Assembly: GCF_008727815.1 (NCBI RefSeq) | Contig: NZ_CP044230.1 | Coordinates: 1,348,001 to 1,412,000 of the forward strand | DNA: 64,000 nt | Reading direction: 5' to 3' | From: Streptococcus sp. LPB0220 | GTDB taxonomy: Bacteria > Bacillota > Bacilli > Lactobacillales > Streptococcaceae | Shown here: one piece after another, positions 27,398 to 35,801 of the stretch | Position numbering within the stretch: position 1 is the first letter of the stretch | How the letters are laid out: each line of letters starts with the position of its first letter | The notes under the pieces: model-generated | What the model was told of the DNA's origin: nothing | What the model saw: the letters and a program-made list of their open reading frames with translations, nothing else | The model's database searches: none | Position numbers and translations under genes: made by a program

Positions 27398-28186
27398 TTA
27401 GTCAATTTCCTTATATTCTACTTCCAAGCCACGTTGCACGGCTGGGCGATTGGCAATTTTCTCTGTCCAAGCTTGCAAATGCTTGTATTCCTTTACATTT
27501 AGGAAAATTCCTGCTCGGTCCCAGACCTTGTCTTGGGCGAGACGGCCATACCAAGACCAGATGGCAATATCTGCAATGGTATAGTCATCCCCTGCGATAT
27601 AAGGTTTAGTGGCCAATTCTTTGTCCAGTAGGTCCAATTGGCGTTTGGCTTCCATGGCAAAGCGATTGATGGCATACTCGATTTTTTCAGGAGCATAGTG
27701 GAAGAAATGCCCAAAGCCTCCACCTAAAAATGGCGCAGCCCCTGTCTGCCAGAAGAGCCAGTTGAGCACCTCTGTCCGTTTAGCAGGATCTGTCGGGATC
27801 AATTTTCCAAATTTCTCAGCTAGATACAAGAGAATATTAGCTGATTCAAAGACACGAATAGCTTGATCGCCTGATTGATCCAACATGGCTGGAATTTTCG
27901 AGTTTGGATTGATGGCTACAAAGTCACTACCAAACTGATCTCCCTCACCAATCTTGATCCGATAAGCGTCATAGCCTGCATCCACTCCCAGCTCTTTCAA
28001 TTCCTCCAGCATAATGGTGGCCTTGATCCCATTGGGTGTTGGAAGGGTATAGAGTTGGAAAGGCTGGTCGCCTTTTGGAAGGGTTTGTTCAAAGCGGGCA
28101 CCTGCTGTTGGTTGGTTCAAGCCACCCCAGGCTCCTCCCATTTGGCTCGGTGCTTTCCATACTTCTGGTAATTGATAGTCTGACAT
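27398..28186 (-). CDS. Glutathione S-transferase family protein, YghU-like
   Basis: 262 residues. An N-terminal extension typical of YghU (MSDYQLPEVWKAPSQMGGAWGGLNQPTAGARFEQTLP…) precedes the thioredoxin-like GST domain (FQLYTLPTPNGIKATIMLEEL, INPNSKIPAMLD, RVFESANILLYLAEKFG) and a helical C-terminal domain. Enzymes of this type act on disulfides of glutathione or similar thiols. Monocistronic, ending at a strong terminator. Confidence 0.88.
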   Translation of the reverse strand: MSDYQLPEVWKAPSQMGGAWGGLNQPTAGARFEQTLPKGDQPFQLYTLPTPNGIKATIMLEELKELGVDAGYDAYRIKIGEGDQFGSDFVAINPNSKIPAMLDQSGDQAIRVFESANILLYLAEKFGKLIPTDPAKRTEVLNWLFWQTGAAPFLGGGFGHFFHYAPEKIEYAINRFAMEAKRQLDLLDKELATKPYIAGDDYTIADIAIWSWYGRLAQDKVWDRAGIFLNVKEYKHLQAWTEKIANRPAVQRGLEVEYKEID

Positions 28187-28265
28187 CTTTCTTCTCCTTT
28201 ATTTCGCTACTCTTAGCATATCAAATATCGGCCTCCCTTTCAAAGATCTGCTACGCGAAGGCTAC

Positions 28266-28296
28266 TTGACTTTTTTTGCCAAAATGATAGTATAGA
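28266..28296 (+). promoter_or_regulatory. Promoter of add
   Basis: TTGACT followed after 16-19 bp by TAGTAT/TATAGA, about 30 nt before the start codon. Confidence 0.5.
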
Positions 28297-28322
28297 AAAA
28301 ATACAATTTTAAGGAGAAAACC

Positions 28323-29342
28323 ATGTCCACGATCGATTTTCATAGTTTGGCAAAGACAGAACTTCACTGTCACTTAGACGGTTCCTTATCGCTTCCAATC
28401 ATTCGCCAATTGGCAGCTATGGCCAATATTGACCTACCTGCTAGCGATGAGGAGCTCAAGCACCATGTCACTGCGCCTGCCCACTGTGAGAATCTTTTGG
28501 ACTATTTGGAGGCATTTGACTACATTCGGCCCCTCCTTCAAACTAAGGAAGCCTTGACGCTTGCTGCTTACGATGTGGCCAAGCAAGCTGCTCTGGAAAA
28601 TGTCGTCTACATCGAAGTTCGTTTTGCACCAGAATTGTCCATGGACCAAGGCCTCACCGTCCCAGAAACTATCGATGCAGTCTGCGATGGTCTACGCCAA
28701 GCCCAGGAGGAATTTGGCATTGTTGCAAAAGCCTTAGTCTGTGGCATGCGCCAGTCAGACCAAGAAGTCACCTCTCGCATTCTTGCAGAAGCCAACCAAG
28801 TTATCGATCAAGATTTTGTTGGTTTTGACTTTGCCGGGGATGAGCACAACTACTCTCCAGAAGATATTCGACCCCTAATTGAGCAAGTCAAGAGTTACCA
28901 TCGGCCCATGACGCTTCATGCAGGTGAGTGTCATTGCCCACACTTTGTTGCCCAATCGATTGCATTTGGCATCAAACGCAATGGGCACGTGACGGCTCTA
29001 TCTCATGAACCAGCCTTACTCCAATCCTTTATTGAAAATGGGGTCACTGGTGAACTCTGCTTGACCAGCAACTTACAGACAAAAGCAGCGCCGACTATAG
29101 AAGATTTCCCTTATCTGAAGATGAAAGCAGCCGGTGCTCGGATCAGTATCAATACCGATAACCGGACTGTATCTGATACCGATCTTACCAAGGAATATGC
29201 CCTCTACCATCAGCACTTCCAAACCAAGGAAACTGACTTTTACCAACACAATGTCGATGCCATTCAGGCTTCCTTTGCTAGTGAGGATGAAAAACAAGAA
29301 CTCCTTAGCAAACTAGAAAAAGCCTATGCGGACTATTTATAA
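28323..29342 (+). CDS. add: Adenosine deaminase
   Basis: Purine salvage enzyme converting adenosine to inosine. 339 residues; zinc ligands in LHCHLDGS, the catalytic Glu in LHAGECH, NGHVTAL (His of the GH motif), and [11 protein letters not shown] where the zinc-binding Asp is kept but the following Asp of the classical TDD motif is Asn, a variation I recall from other Firmicute sequences. AAGGAG lies 6 nt before the ATG. Monocistronic with two terminators downstream. Confidence 0.9.
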   Translation: MSTIDFHSLAKTELHCHLDGSLSLPIIRQLAAMANIDLPASDEELKHHVTAPAHCENLLDYLEAFDYIRPLLQTKEALTLAAYDVAKQAALENVVYIEVRFAPELSMDQGLTVPETIDAVCDGLRQAQEEFGIVAKALVCGMRQSDQEVTSRILAEANQVIDQDFVGFDFAGDEHNYSPEDIRPLIEQVKSYHRPMTLHAGECHCPHFVAQSIAFGIKRNGHVTALSHEPALLQSFIENGVTGELCLTSNLQTKAAPTIEDFPYLKMKAAGARISINTDNRTVSDTDLTKEYALYHQHFQTKETDFYQHNVDAIQASFASEDEKQELLSKLEKAYADYL

Positions 29343-29346
29343 AGGA

Positions 29347-29376
29347 AAAAACTAGCACTTTATGAGTACTAGTTTT
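29347..29376 (+). terminator. First terminator of add
   Basis: AAACTAG-C-ACT / AGT-A-CTAGTTT stem followed by Ts, directly after the stop codon. Confidence 0.75.
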
Positions 29377-29470
29377 TTGAATGGTTAAAAATTATTTTTT
29401 CAATTAAGAACCTATTTTTTTCAGTAAAAATAATGTCTTATTTTTAAAACTATTCAAGTATAAACTAAAA
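29377..29470. other. AT-rich gap before cloverleaf copy C
   Basis: The add-dnaD interval is 317 bp: first terminator, this featureless AT-rich segment, cloverleaf copy C and a second terminator. I see no gene. Confidence 0.6.
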
Positions 29471-29602
29471 ACTTTCCGCCGTGAGAAAAGTGCCTGAAAC
29501 ACTATTGTTTCAGGCACTCGGGAGTTTTGAAACCTTAGGTTCAAAACTAAGTCATGGAACTTCTTCGAAGTTCGCTGACGTCCGTACTCACATAAGGAAA
29601 GT
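29471..29602 (-). repeat. Cloverleaf intergenic repeat family 2, copy C (132 bp, inverted)
   Basis: Outer stem ACTTTCC…GTGAG / CTCAC…GGAAAGT; inner hairpins GTGCCTGAAACA / TGTTTCAGGCAC (1 nt bulge), GTTTTGAA / TTCAAAAC, GAACTTC / GAAGTTC. Lies between two terminators that share the CTAGCACT arm. Confidence 0.8.
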
Positions 29603-29632
29603 TTCTAGGAAGACTTAACCTTCCATCTGCAG

Positions 29633-29661
29633 CTAGCACTCAAATAAGTGCTAGTTTTTTT
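29633..29661 (+). terminator. Second plus-strand terminator after add
   Basis: CTAGCACT / AGTGCTAG with a 6-nt loop, then seven Ts; its T-run touches the stop codon of dnaD. Confidence 0.75.
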
Positions 29662-30343
29662 AATCCTTCCACAAATCCATGGCCTTCAAGAAATCGTCTG
29701 AAACGGTCACATTGCGTGGGTTGGCTTGTTCGCGTTCTTGTAGTTTCGCCTCTACTTGGGCTAGACTGTTGATGCCTTCACTGCGCCAGTTGCGTAAAAT
29801 GGCTTGGATATATTTCCAGTGAGGCTTGCCGTTAAAGACAGCTTCTCGTAATGCTGCCTTGATCACATCTGGATCTGTCTGATCTTCGCGGACAGTCTTG
29901 GTCAGGTCTTCAATCTCAAAAGGTGTCAAGAGTCGCCCAAGTTCTTGTTGGAAGGTTTCCACCAAGTCCTTAATGACATTTCCCTTAGCTGACGCACTTT
30001 GTGCCTTCCCTTGTGATTGGGCTTCTAAAATCTCATCCAAGCGCTCCAGAGCAATGGTCGCATCAAAGATGGCTTCAATCTCGCCATTGAGCTCAATCGT
30101 CCGGTATTGAAGGAGTCCCTTGGTGGTCAAATTGGACATAATCCGATTGACCTCTGTCACCGTTTTTCCTAGATGATTAGCAATCTGATTAGGAGTCAAG
30201 GCCTCTTGACCAGTCGTATTTTGAAGGAAGAAAAACTGCCAAACCAAGTAGTCATCTGCTTGGTCAAACAACTCATGATAATGAAAAAGCAAGGCACTTG
30301 GAAGAACCAAGTTGCCATACTTAAATGCTTGTGAATATGTCAT
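29660..30343 (-). CDS. dnaD: DnaD-domain replication initiation protein
   Basis: Primosome loader with DnaD-type N-terminal winged helix (VWQFFFLQNTTGQEALTPNQIANHLGKTVTEVNRIMSNL) and the C-terminal DnaB2/DnaD tail domain (LLTPFEIEDLTKTV … PHWKYIQAILRNWRSEGI). 227 residues, as usual. Nine bp downstream of metA on the same strand. Confidence 0.9.
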   Translation of the reverse strand: MTYSQAFKYGNLVLPSALLFHYHELFDQADDYLVWQFFFLQNTTGQEALTPNQIANHLGKTVTEVNRIMSNLTTKGLLQYRTIELNGEIEAIFDATIALERLDEILEAQSQGKAQSASAKGNVIKDLVETFQQELGRLLTPFEIEDLTKTVREDQTDPDVIKAALREAVFNGKPHWKYIQAILRNWRSEGINSLAQVEAKLQEREQANPRNVTVSDDFLKAMDLWKD

Positions 30344-30352
30344 AATTCCCCT

Positions 30353-31297
30353 TTATAGGTAACCATAAAATGAAATATCTTTTTCCAATTCTTCCAAGCG
30401 GTAAGGTGTTTCTTGATAAACCGCATAGTTGATCCAATTACTAAAGAAGGTCGTCGCAGCTAGATTCCAACGAATGCGAGGCTCTGTATTAGCGTCATCC
30501 CCATCAAAATAATTCTTGGGAACGTCCGGATCCAAGCCCGCCTTGACATCTCGGTGGTATTCTTTTGCCAGCGTATCGCGATCATACTCCAGATGGCCAA
30601 AGCTATACACCTCACGCATGTCTGGACTGGCAATGATAGAAAGCCCAACTTCATTTCCTTGAGCGATCACTTGAAGATTGCTCTTTTCAAGGACTTCCTT
30701 CAAAGGAATATCTGTATAGCGAGAATGAGGGGCAAGGAAGCGATCGTCAAAGCCTCTCATGAGCAGACTTTCGGGACGCACCACTGCTTGGTCATAGATA
30801 CCCGATAGCTTGTCACAGAGTTCTACTTTTTGAATCCCGTAACGGTGGTACAGTCCAGCCTGGGCTCCCCAACAAAGGTGCAAAGTAGAAAAGACATGCC
30901 GCTTGGACCATTCAAAGACCTGAGTCAATTCTTCCCAGTAGTCCACTTCTTCAAAGTCCATCTTTTCGACAGGTGCTCCTGTCACAATCAAGCCGTCATA
31001 GTAATTATCCTTGATATCCTCAAAAGTCTTATAGAAGCTCTCCAAATGCTCAGCCGCTGTATTCTTGGATTCATGGCTCGCCATGTAGAGGAAATCTACA
31101 TTGATCTGCAAGGGAGTATTGGCAAGGAGCCGTAAGAGCTGGGTTTCTGTCGCAACCTTGGTCGGCATCAGATTAAGAATGAGAACATTCATTGGCCGAA
31201 TATCCTGGTGAGTTGCTCGAACATCATCCATGACAAAAATATTTTCTGAACGAAGAATATCTACTGCAGGTAATTTTTTATCTAGTGTAATTGGCAT
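30353..31297 (-). CDS. metA: Homoserine O-acyltransferase (probably O-acetyltransferase), MetA family
   Basis: First committed step of methionine synthesis: acyl transfer to homoserine. 314 residues; nucleophile Cys in [13 protein letters not shown], catalytic His/Glu in FGHLEYD. The specificity position after GAPV is Glu (GAPVEKMDF); in characterised MetA enzymes Glu there goes with acetyl-CoA and Gly with succinyl-CoA, so acetylation is inferred. GGGAG precedes the ATG by 6 nt. Has its own consensus promoter downstream of apt. Confidence 0.9.
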   Translation of the reverse strand: MPITLDKKLPAVDILRSENIFVMDDVRATHQDIRPMNVLILNLMPTKVATETQLLRLLANTPLQINVDFLYMASHESKNTAAEHLESFYKTFEDIKDNYYDGLIVTGAPVEKMDFEEVDYWEELTQVFEWSKRHVFSTLHLCWGAQAGLYHRYGIQKVELCDKLSGIYDQAVVRPESLLMRGFDDRFLAPHSRYTDIPLKEVLEKSNLQVIAQGNEVGLSIIASPDMREVYSFGHLEYDRDTLAKEYHRDVKAGLDPDVPKNYFDGDDANTEPRIRWNLAATTFFSNWINYAVYQETPYRLEELEKDISFYGYL

Positions 31298-31300
31298 AAA

Positions 31301-31347
31301 AAGCTCCCATCGTGCAAGTTCTTAACTAACATTATATGATAGGAGCT
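31301..31347 (-). terminator. Hairpin between apt and metA
   Basis: Minus strand AGCTCC-TATC … GATG-GGAGCT followed by TTTTT then ATG. A message reading through from apt would fold here, ending at the T-run or hiding the metA ribosome site (GGGAG). The metA promoter -10 lies in the loop. Confidence 0.55.
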
Positions 31348-31359
31348 TATAGTTTTCAA
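31331..31359 (-). promoter_or_regulatory. Promoter of metA
   Basis: Minus strand TTGAAA (31354-31359), exactly 17 bp, TATAAT (31331-31336): almost perfect sigma-A promoter. Start point near 31324 lies past the 5-prime arm of the hairpin, so transcripts made here escape it. Confidence 0.8.
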
Positions 31360-31398
31360 TTATGGTTTTTCTGTAGCCAGTTATAGCATTAGACTATA

Positions 31399-31911
31399 TT
31401 AGTAATGCATCAAGACTTTGTAGTCGTAATCGCCGATCGCTTCGCGACCTTTCAATTCATCCAACTCGATCAAGAAGGCACAACCTGCAACGACCCCACC
31501 GAGTTTTTCGATCATTTCGATGGTTGCTTTCACCGTACCACCAGTCGCTAAGAGGTCATCAACGATGAGGACACGTTGACCTGGTTTGATGGCATCTGCG
31601 TGCATGCAGAGGGTATCCACACCGTATTCTTTTTCGTAGTCAGCAGAAATAACTTCACGTGGCAATTTACCAGGCTTACGAACAGGCGCAAATCCAATTC
31701 CCAACTCAAAAGCTACCGGACATCCAACGATGAACCCACGCGCTTCAGGACCAACGATCATATCGATCTTCTTATCCGTTGCGTATTGAACGATTTCACG
31801 AATCGCATAACTATAAGCATTGCCATCTGCCATCAAAGGGCTGATATCACGGAAGGTAATTCCTTCTTGTGGATAGTTTTCAATACTTGCAATGTAATCT
31901 TTTAAATTCAT
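31399..31911 (-). CDS. apt: Adenine phosphoribosyltransferase
   Basis: Salvage of adenine to AMP with PRPP. 170 residues; PRPP-binding loop [30 protein letters not shown]. Typical length. In streptococci apt normally follows recJ directly; here a toxin cassette separates them. Confidence 0.95.
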   Translation of the reverse strand: MNLKDYIASIENYPQEGITFRDISPLMADGNAYSYAIREIVQYATDKKIDMIVGPEARGFIVGCPVAFELGIGFAPVRKPGKLPREVISADYEKEYGVDTLCMHADAIKPGQRVLIVDDLLATGGTVKATIEMIEKLGGVVAGCAFLIELDELKGREAIGDYDYKVLMHY

Positions 31912-31949
31912 GGTTAACTTTCTTTCATAAAAAATTTTTTACATTCCAT

Positions 31950-31958
31950 TATATCATG
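31950..31958 (-). promoter_or_regulatory. Extended -10 promoter of apt
   Basis: Minus strand TGATATAAT about 40 nt before the start. Confidence 0.55.
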
Positions 31959-32022
31959 AATTCCACTAACTTGCATCATTTTTTGCCAAATCATTTTCCC
32001 AAGCTCCTGCGTCAAAAGCAAA

Positions 32023-32052
32023 AATCCCACATCCGAAAAATGATGTGGGATT
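32023..32052 (-). terminator. Terminator of the toxin-immunity operon
   Basis: AATCCCACATC / GATGTGGGATT stem with T-run on the minus strand. Related in sequence to the terminator of the second tipC-type gene (35157-35183). Confidence 0.85.
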
Positions 32053-32071
32053 GGAATTGGAAACATGCTTA

Positions 32072-32665
32072 CTATTCTTCTATCAATTTATCGTACTCGA
32101 TTTTCAAATCACCTAGGTTTTTTAAAGAATATCGAGAGCTTCCCCTTTTGAACCAGGTGCCAAGAATGTATTGTTCAGCTACCTTCTTACTTTGCTTTTT
32201 CAACCAAGTACGGTCTTTGCCGTAGGTGGCAAGGTGATCAAGAAGTTGCTGGCCCTCGTAGCTTGTCTCATTAATTGTCAAATAGAGGTCGCTTTGGTAA
32301 AAAATCTTTTTAGAGGCGTTATATTCAAATATCAAATTAACTGATGTATTTTCATCTAATTTGTATTTGTACATATAGAACCAATCCTTATTGCCCCTAA
32401 ACATAGTAACAGCTAGATGCTCCTTTCCCCCAACGGTTTCATCTGAATAAGGATAAGTTTGAAATCCCTCGTCGTCCTTCCAGATGCGATCACTTCCAAT
32501 CGTTTCTGTATAAGGCTTAAACATCACATAGCGCATCATCCCACCATTTTCAGAGTATACGATCTCTTCCATAGGATTTTTGAGGCTCAGGTAGATTCCC
32601 AGCCAATAAAGGCAAAAAAGTAAGATGGGAATCAACCAAACAAATAATTTAAAATTTTGCTTCAT
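32072..32665 (-). CDS. TipC-type immunity protein
   Basis: 197 residues: membrane anchor at about 7-27 (FVWLIPILLFCLYWLGIYL), then an extracytoplasmic domain starting NPMEEIVYSENGGMMRYVMF and ending KNLGDLKIEYDKLIEE. The N-terminal phrase and layout match what I recall of TipC, the immunity protein for the lipid II-cleaving toxin TelC, which must protect from outside the membrane. The ATG directly follows the toxin gene (shared base region at 32665), as expected of a toxin-immunity pair. Closely related to the gene at 35205-35801. Confidence 0.8.
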   Translation of the reverse strand: MKQNFKLFVWLIPILLFCLYWLGIYLSLKNPMEEIVYSENGGMMRYVMFKPYTETIGSDRIWKDDEGFQTYPYSDETVGGKEHLAVTMFRGNKDWFYMYKYKLDENTSVNLIFEYNASKKIFYQSDLYLTINETSYEGQQLLDHLATYGKDRTWLKKQSKKVAEQYILGTWFKRGSSRYSLKNLGDLKIEYDKLIEE

Positions 32666-34374
32666 TATTCATCTTTCTTATATTGCATTTCTTCTTTTTC
32701 CAAACTTTCAATGAATAGGTAGGATGAATTATACTTTTCATGTTCCTTCAGATATTCCATTGATTGTTCTTCCGATGGTGTTTCATAAAGAACTGCATCA
32801 CTTGTTTCTGCAATTATTTTTCCAGAGATCTCATCTGGTACTAAACTAGTAAAAATAGTTGATTTAACTTCCTCCAAGTCAACATTTTGTTTAAATTCTT
32901 TCTCTCTTAAATTTGGAGAGCTTTGCAGATCACTCATGTAATTATTCATCGCTTGCGTATAAGATTGAGTATTCGAAGTCATACGTTTTACAATATTAAC
33001 AGAATCTAAGTCCGCAAGATAATCATCAATTCCAATAATTGGCTCCTTATCGGTCGCATTTCTAGTAGTATCACCTTCCCAGCCTGATAAGTCTTTAACA
33101 TTTTTTCTTCCACCATAAATATCAGCTAAAACAAACCATCTAGGATTTAGATGTGTGGCCATTGTGATAGACTGATGAGTAAAGTCAGCTTTTTGATACA
33201 TACTTTTTGCAACATCATAAACTTCTTCAGACGATATTTTATTATTTGTATATTTTTCCGCAACCCTTTTACTGTATTCCTTTAAGTCATCTTCTTCATA
33301 CCTTCCAATATGTTCATCTGTCCCTGATACTATATGTTGTACATTTAATATATAGTAAAGATGTTTTGACTCCTCTTTACTTAATCCTAGTTCATCCATA
33401 ATTTCATCAAAGCTCTTCTCGAAATGCATAACACCATAAGTTGTTAACTCTTCATAGTAAAAATAATCAACTAAAGAACCCGCAGTTTCATCCCACTTAA
33501 ATCCCGTATATGAGGCGCTTCCAATAATCCTAAGAAGTATGTAATCTTTTTCCTCTTGAGACTTATCTGGGAATTTTTTATCAATGCCATCTCTGACTTT
33601 TATGATTTCCCTTGCCGTCTGCTCGTTAAATCCATACTGCACCATCAGGTTCTGAGCAAACATTGCATCTTCTGGGGACAGATCTTGTAAACTTGGGGAT
33701 TCGCTTACTATTTTTTGAGCCTTTAATTCATCAACCCAAGACATATCTAGCCCATCTGTATAGTAATTACCATTAGCATCAACAACCACTTGACTTAACT
33801 GACTTGCTCCTTGAATAGCAAGTTGAAGAACAGTTAAACTATCTGAGAAAAATGATGCTACCTGTGATACAAACATTTCCAACTCATTAATTTTCTTTGT
33901 CACACTCTGAATTTCTGACTCTAGATTATTTTTTGAGTCAGTCAATTGACGAGAAGTCTCACGATGGGCATCGGAATTAAAAGTTAATTTATTAAAAAAG
34001 CTCTCATGCTCAGCAATCTGTTCATTAACAACTGTTAACATGTCTTCTTTACTTTTTTTGAGAGCTTTTAATTCTTCTAAATCAAGATTTCCATATTGAG
34101 ATACAGGTTCATTTGCTGTTTTATATGAATTCAACTCGATCTGAATATCATCCACTGCTTCCTTGATTTTCGTAATTGCAGGGATAATAATATCGGTAAA
34201 AAGTCCTTTACCCGCAGTATATGCAGCTCCCTGCAATTTACCTGAATCCAAAGAACTTACCAAATAAGCGCAACCATTTGATAATCTTTCTGTAATTTCA
34301 TTTGCAATTTCTATATTGTTTGATAGTGCATCAATTAATGCACTAGATTCTGCAGAACTATATTTCACTCCCAA
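32665..34374 (-). CDS. LXG-domain type VII secretion toxin, TelC-like
   Basis: 569-residue effector. Residues 1 to about 220 are a helical LXG-type secretion domain (SSAESSALIDALSNNIEIANEI…); the rest is a toxin domain. The region DFTHQSITMATHLN … DYLADLDSVNIVKRM contains the Asp-rich stretch I associate with the TelC catalytic domain, which cleaves lipid II outside the cell. Encoded after two small helical partner proteins and before a TipC-type immunity gene, the lapC1-lapC2-telC-tipC order. ATG overlaps the preceding gene by 10 bp. Base composition is more AT-rich than the flanking recJ and apt genes, pointing to acquisition. No T7SS machinery genes are in the window. Confidence 0.82.
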   Translation of the reverse strand: MGVKYSSAESSALIDALSNNIEIANEITERLSNGCAYLVSSLDSGKLQGAAYTAGKGLFTDIIIPAITKIKEAVDDIQIELNSYKTANEPVSQYGNLDLEELKALKKSKEDMLTVVNEQIAEHESFFNKLTFNSDAHRETSRQLTDSKNNLESEIQSVTKKINELEMFVSQVASFFSDSLTVLQLAIQGASQLSQVVVDANGNYYTDGLDMSWVDELKAQKIVSESPSLQDLSPEDAMFAQNLMVQYGFNEQTAREIIKVRDGIDKKFPDKSQEEKDYILLRIIGSASYTGFKWDETAGSLVDYFYYEELTTYGVMHFEKSFDEIMDELGLSKEESKHLYYILNVQHIVSGTDEHIGRYEEDDLKEYSKRVAEKYTNNKISSEEVYDVAKSMYQKADFTHQSITMATHLNPRWFVLADIYGGRKNVKDLSGWEGDTTRNATDKEPIIGIDDYLADLDSVNIVKRMTSNTQSYTQAMNNYMSDLQSSPNLREKEFKQNVDLEEVKSTIFTSLVPDEISGKIIAETSDAVLYETPSEEQSMEYLKEHEKYNSSYLFIESLEKEEMQYKKDE

Positions 34375-34739
34375 GGCAATCGATTCCTTTCTGATATTAA
34401 TTTATCTCTTTGTTCATCCGTATTTCGACGGATCGATTGACTCCATTTTTCTATGTCATCAAAATGGGTTTGCACATATTCGGACATTTGACGACGCAGT
34501 TCTTGATTATTTTCTAACTCCTGAATTCTAAATTGTGTTGACATATCCGATTCTGTTAGTAATGAGTCCACGCCAGAAGACAGCTGTTCAAATTGCTCAG
34601 CTAAATAAAGAACTCTGTTTTCATGGCGCTTCTGTAATAATTTAAAATCATCTTCCTTTTCTTCAAGTTCTATAATTTTTCGAGTCAAAGTAGAGCGCTC
34701 TTTTTCGCTCTTATCTATTTTTTTATTTAATGATTCCAT
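34365..34739 (-). CDS. LXG-effector partner protein (LapC2-like, DUF3958 type)
   Basis: 124-residue coiled-coil protein (KKIDKSEKERSTLTRKIIELEEKED…), no signal peptide. Proteins of this size and character encoded directly before LXG toxins (DUF3958) bind the LXG domain and form the complex recognised by the type VII secretion system. Overlaps lapC1-like by 13 bp and the toxin gene by 10 bp, so the three are translationally coupled. Confidence 0.75.
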   Translation of the reverse strand: MESLNKKIDKSEKERSTLTRKIIELEEKEDDFKLLQKRHENRVLYLAEQFEQLSSGVDSLLTESDMSTQFRIQELENNQELRRQMSEYVQTHFDDIEKWSQSIRRNTDEQRDKLISERNRLPWE

Positions 34740-34999
34740 CTTTGAGATTCCTCTATATCTCTCTTTTCAATTACAGCAGCAATTTGAGGGAACTTGTTGG
34801 CTTGAATTAGAACTGCTTGACTAAATTCGCTAATAGCCTGAAGAACTGAATTTGTTACCTCCTTTCCATTTTCCATTCCTGTAATTTCTTGGGTGTAAGA
34901 AAATGAAACTTGCTGATTTTGCACATTACTGGTATCAACTGAAACCAGCTCACTAATTGCATCTGCAGCTGAAATAGCATTTGATTGTATTAAGGCCAT
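34727..34999 (-). CDS. WXG100-like effector partner (LapC1-like, DUF3130 type)
   Basis: 90-residue helical protein, MALIQSNAISAADAISELVSV…, ending EKRDIEESQRWNH. Matches the DUF3130/TIGR04197 class of small type VII-secreted partner proteins that precede LXG toxins. GGAGG lies 6 nt before the ATG. First gene of the toxin operon, with its own promoter. Confidence 0.75.
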   Translation of the reverse strand: MALIQSNAISAADAISELVSVDTSNVQNQQVSFSYTQEITGMENGKEVTNSVLQAISEFSQAVLIQANKFPQIAAVIEKRDIEESQRWNH

Positions 35000-35023
35000 T
35001 TAATTCCTCCAAATAATTTTTTA

Positions 35024-35041
35024 CTAAGAGATCACTCTTAG
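35024..35041 (-). promoter_or_regulatory. Inverted repeat in the toxin-operon leader
   Basis: Perfect 7-bp palindrome arms CTAAGAG / CTCTTAG around 4 bp, between the promoter and the ribosome site; could be an operator or a small RNA hairpin. Confidence 0.5.
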
Positions 35042-35061
35042 TTTTCCTTTGAGTTAGAAGT

Positions 35062-35070
35062 ATTATAACA
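35062..35070 (-). promoter_or_regulatory. Extended -10 promoter of the toxin operon
   Basis: Minus strand TGTTATAAT about 65 nt before lapC1-like; preceded by AT-rich sequence with no good -35. Confidence 0.55.
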
Positions 35071-35156
35071 TGCTTTTATAATTAAAAAAAGCTTAGTTAG
35101 TAGTATCTAAGCCTCATTGTAACTGATCTCCTATTATATTTATATACACTAAAAAA

Positions 35157-35183
35157 ATCCCACATCTGAAAAAGATGCGGGAT
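35157..35183 (-). terminator. Terminator of recJ plus second tipC-type gene
   Basis: Minus strand ATCCCGCATCT / AGATGTGGGAT (one G-U pair), followed by seven Ts. Confidence 0.8.
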
Positions 35184-35204
35184 AATAATTGTTAGAATAG
35201 CCTT

Positions 35205-35801
35205 TTACTGTCCTTCTATTAATTTGTTGTACTCAATTTTCATATCCCCCAAGTTTTTCAGGGAATAACGGGAGCTTCCGTTTTTAAACCAAGTACCCAG
35301 GATGTATTGTTCGGCGACCTTCTTGCTTTGGTTTTTCAACCAAGTACGGTCTTTGCCATAGGCGGCAAGTTTCTTTAGAAAATCACTACCCTCTACTTCT
35401 TGATCATCCGCATAAAGATAGACTTCTTCTTGAATCAATGCTCTTTTTTTAGAATTGTATTTGAACATCATACGAACCGATACATTTTCTTTTAACTGAT
35501 ATTTATACCTATAAACCCATTCCGAACTGTCCCTAAACATCATGACGGATAGGTCTTCCTGACCACCAACGATTTTATCAGAATAGGGAAAAGTCTGAAA
35601 TCCTTCATCTTCCTTCCAAGGAGCTTCACTTTCGATTGTTTGAGTGTAGGACTTGACAATCATATTTCGCATCATCCCACCATTTTCAGAGTAAACAATC
35701 TCCTCCATGGGGTTCTTGAGACTCAGGTAGATTGCTAGCCAATAAAGAGCTAAAAGTAGGATAGGAGTAAGCCAGAGGAAGTGTTTTAGGTGTTTTTTCA
35801 T
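35205..35801 (-). CDS. Second TipC-type immunity protein, coupled to recJ
   Basis: 198 residues with the same anchor (LWLTPILLLALYWLAIYL) and ends as the 32072-32665 product: NPMEEIVYSENGGMMR at the front, GKDRTWLKNQSKKVAEQYILGTWF at the back. The middle (about residues 100-145) has diverged. Its ATG overlaps the recJ stop by 4 bp (ATGA), so it is translated from the recJ message and not from the toxin operon. An extra immunity gene without a cognate toxin may protect against a variant toxin of neighbours. Confidence 0.78.
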   Translation of the reverse strand: MKKHLKHFLWLTPILLLALYWLAIYLSLKNPMEEIVYSENGGMMRNMIVKSYTQTIESEAPWKEDEGFQTFPYSDKIVGGQEDLSVMMFRDSSEWVYRYKYQLKENVSVRMMFKYNSKKRALIQEEVYLYADDQEVEGSDFLKKLAAYGKDRTWLKNQSKKVAEQYILGTWFKNGSSRYSLKNLGDMKIEYNKLIEGQ

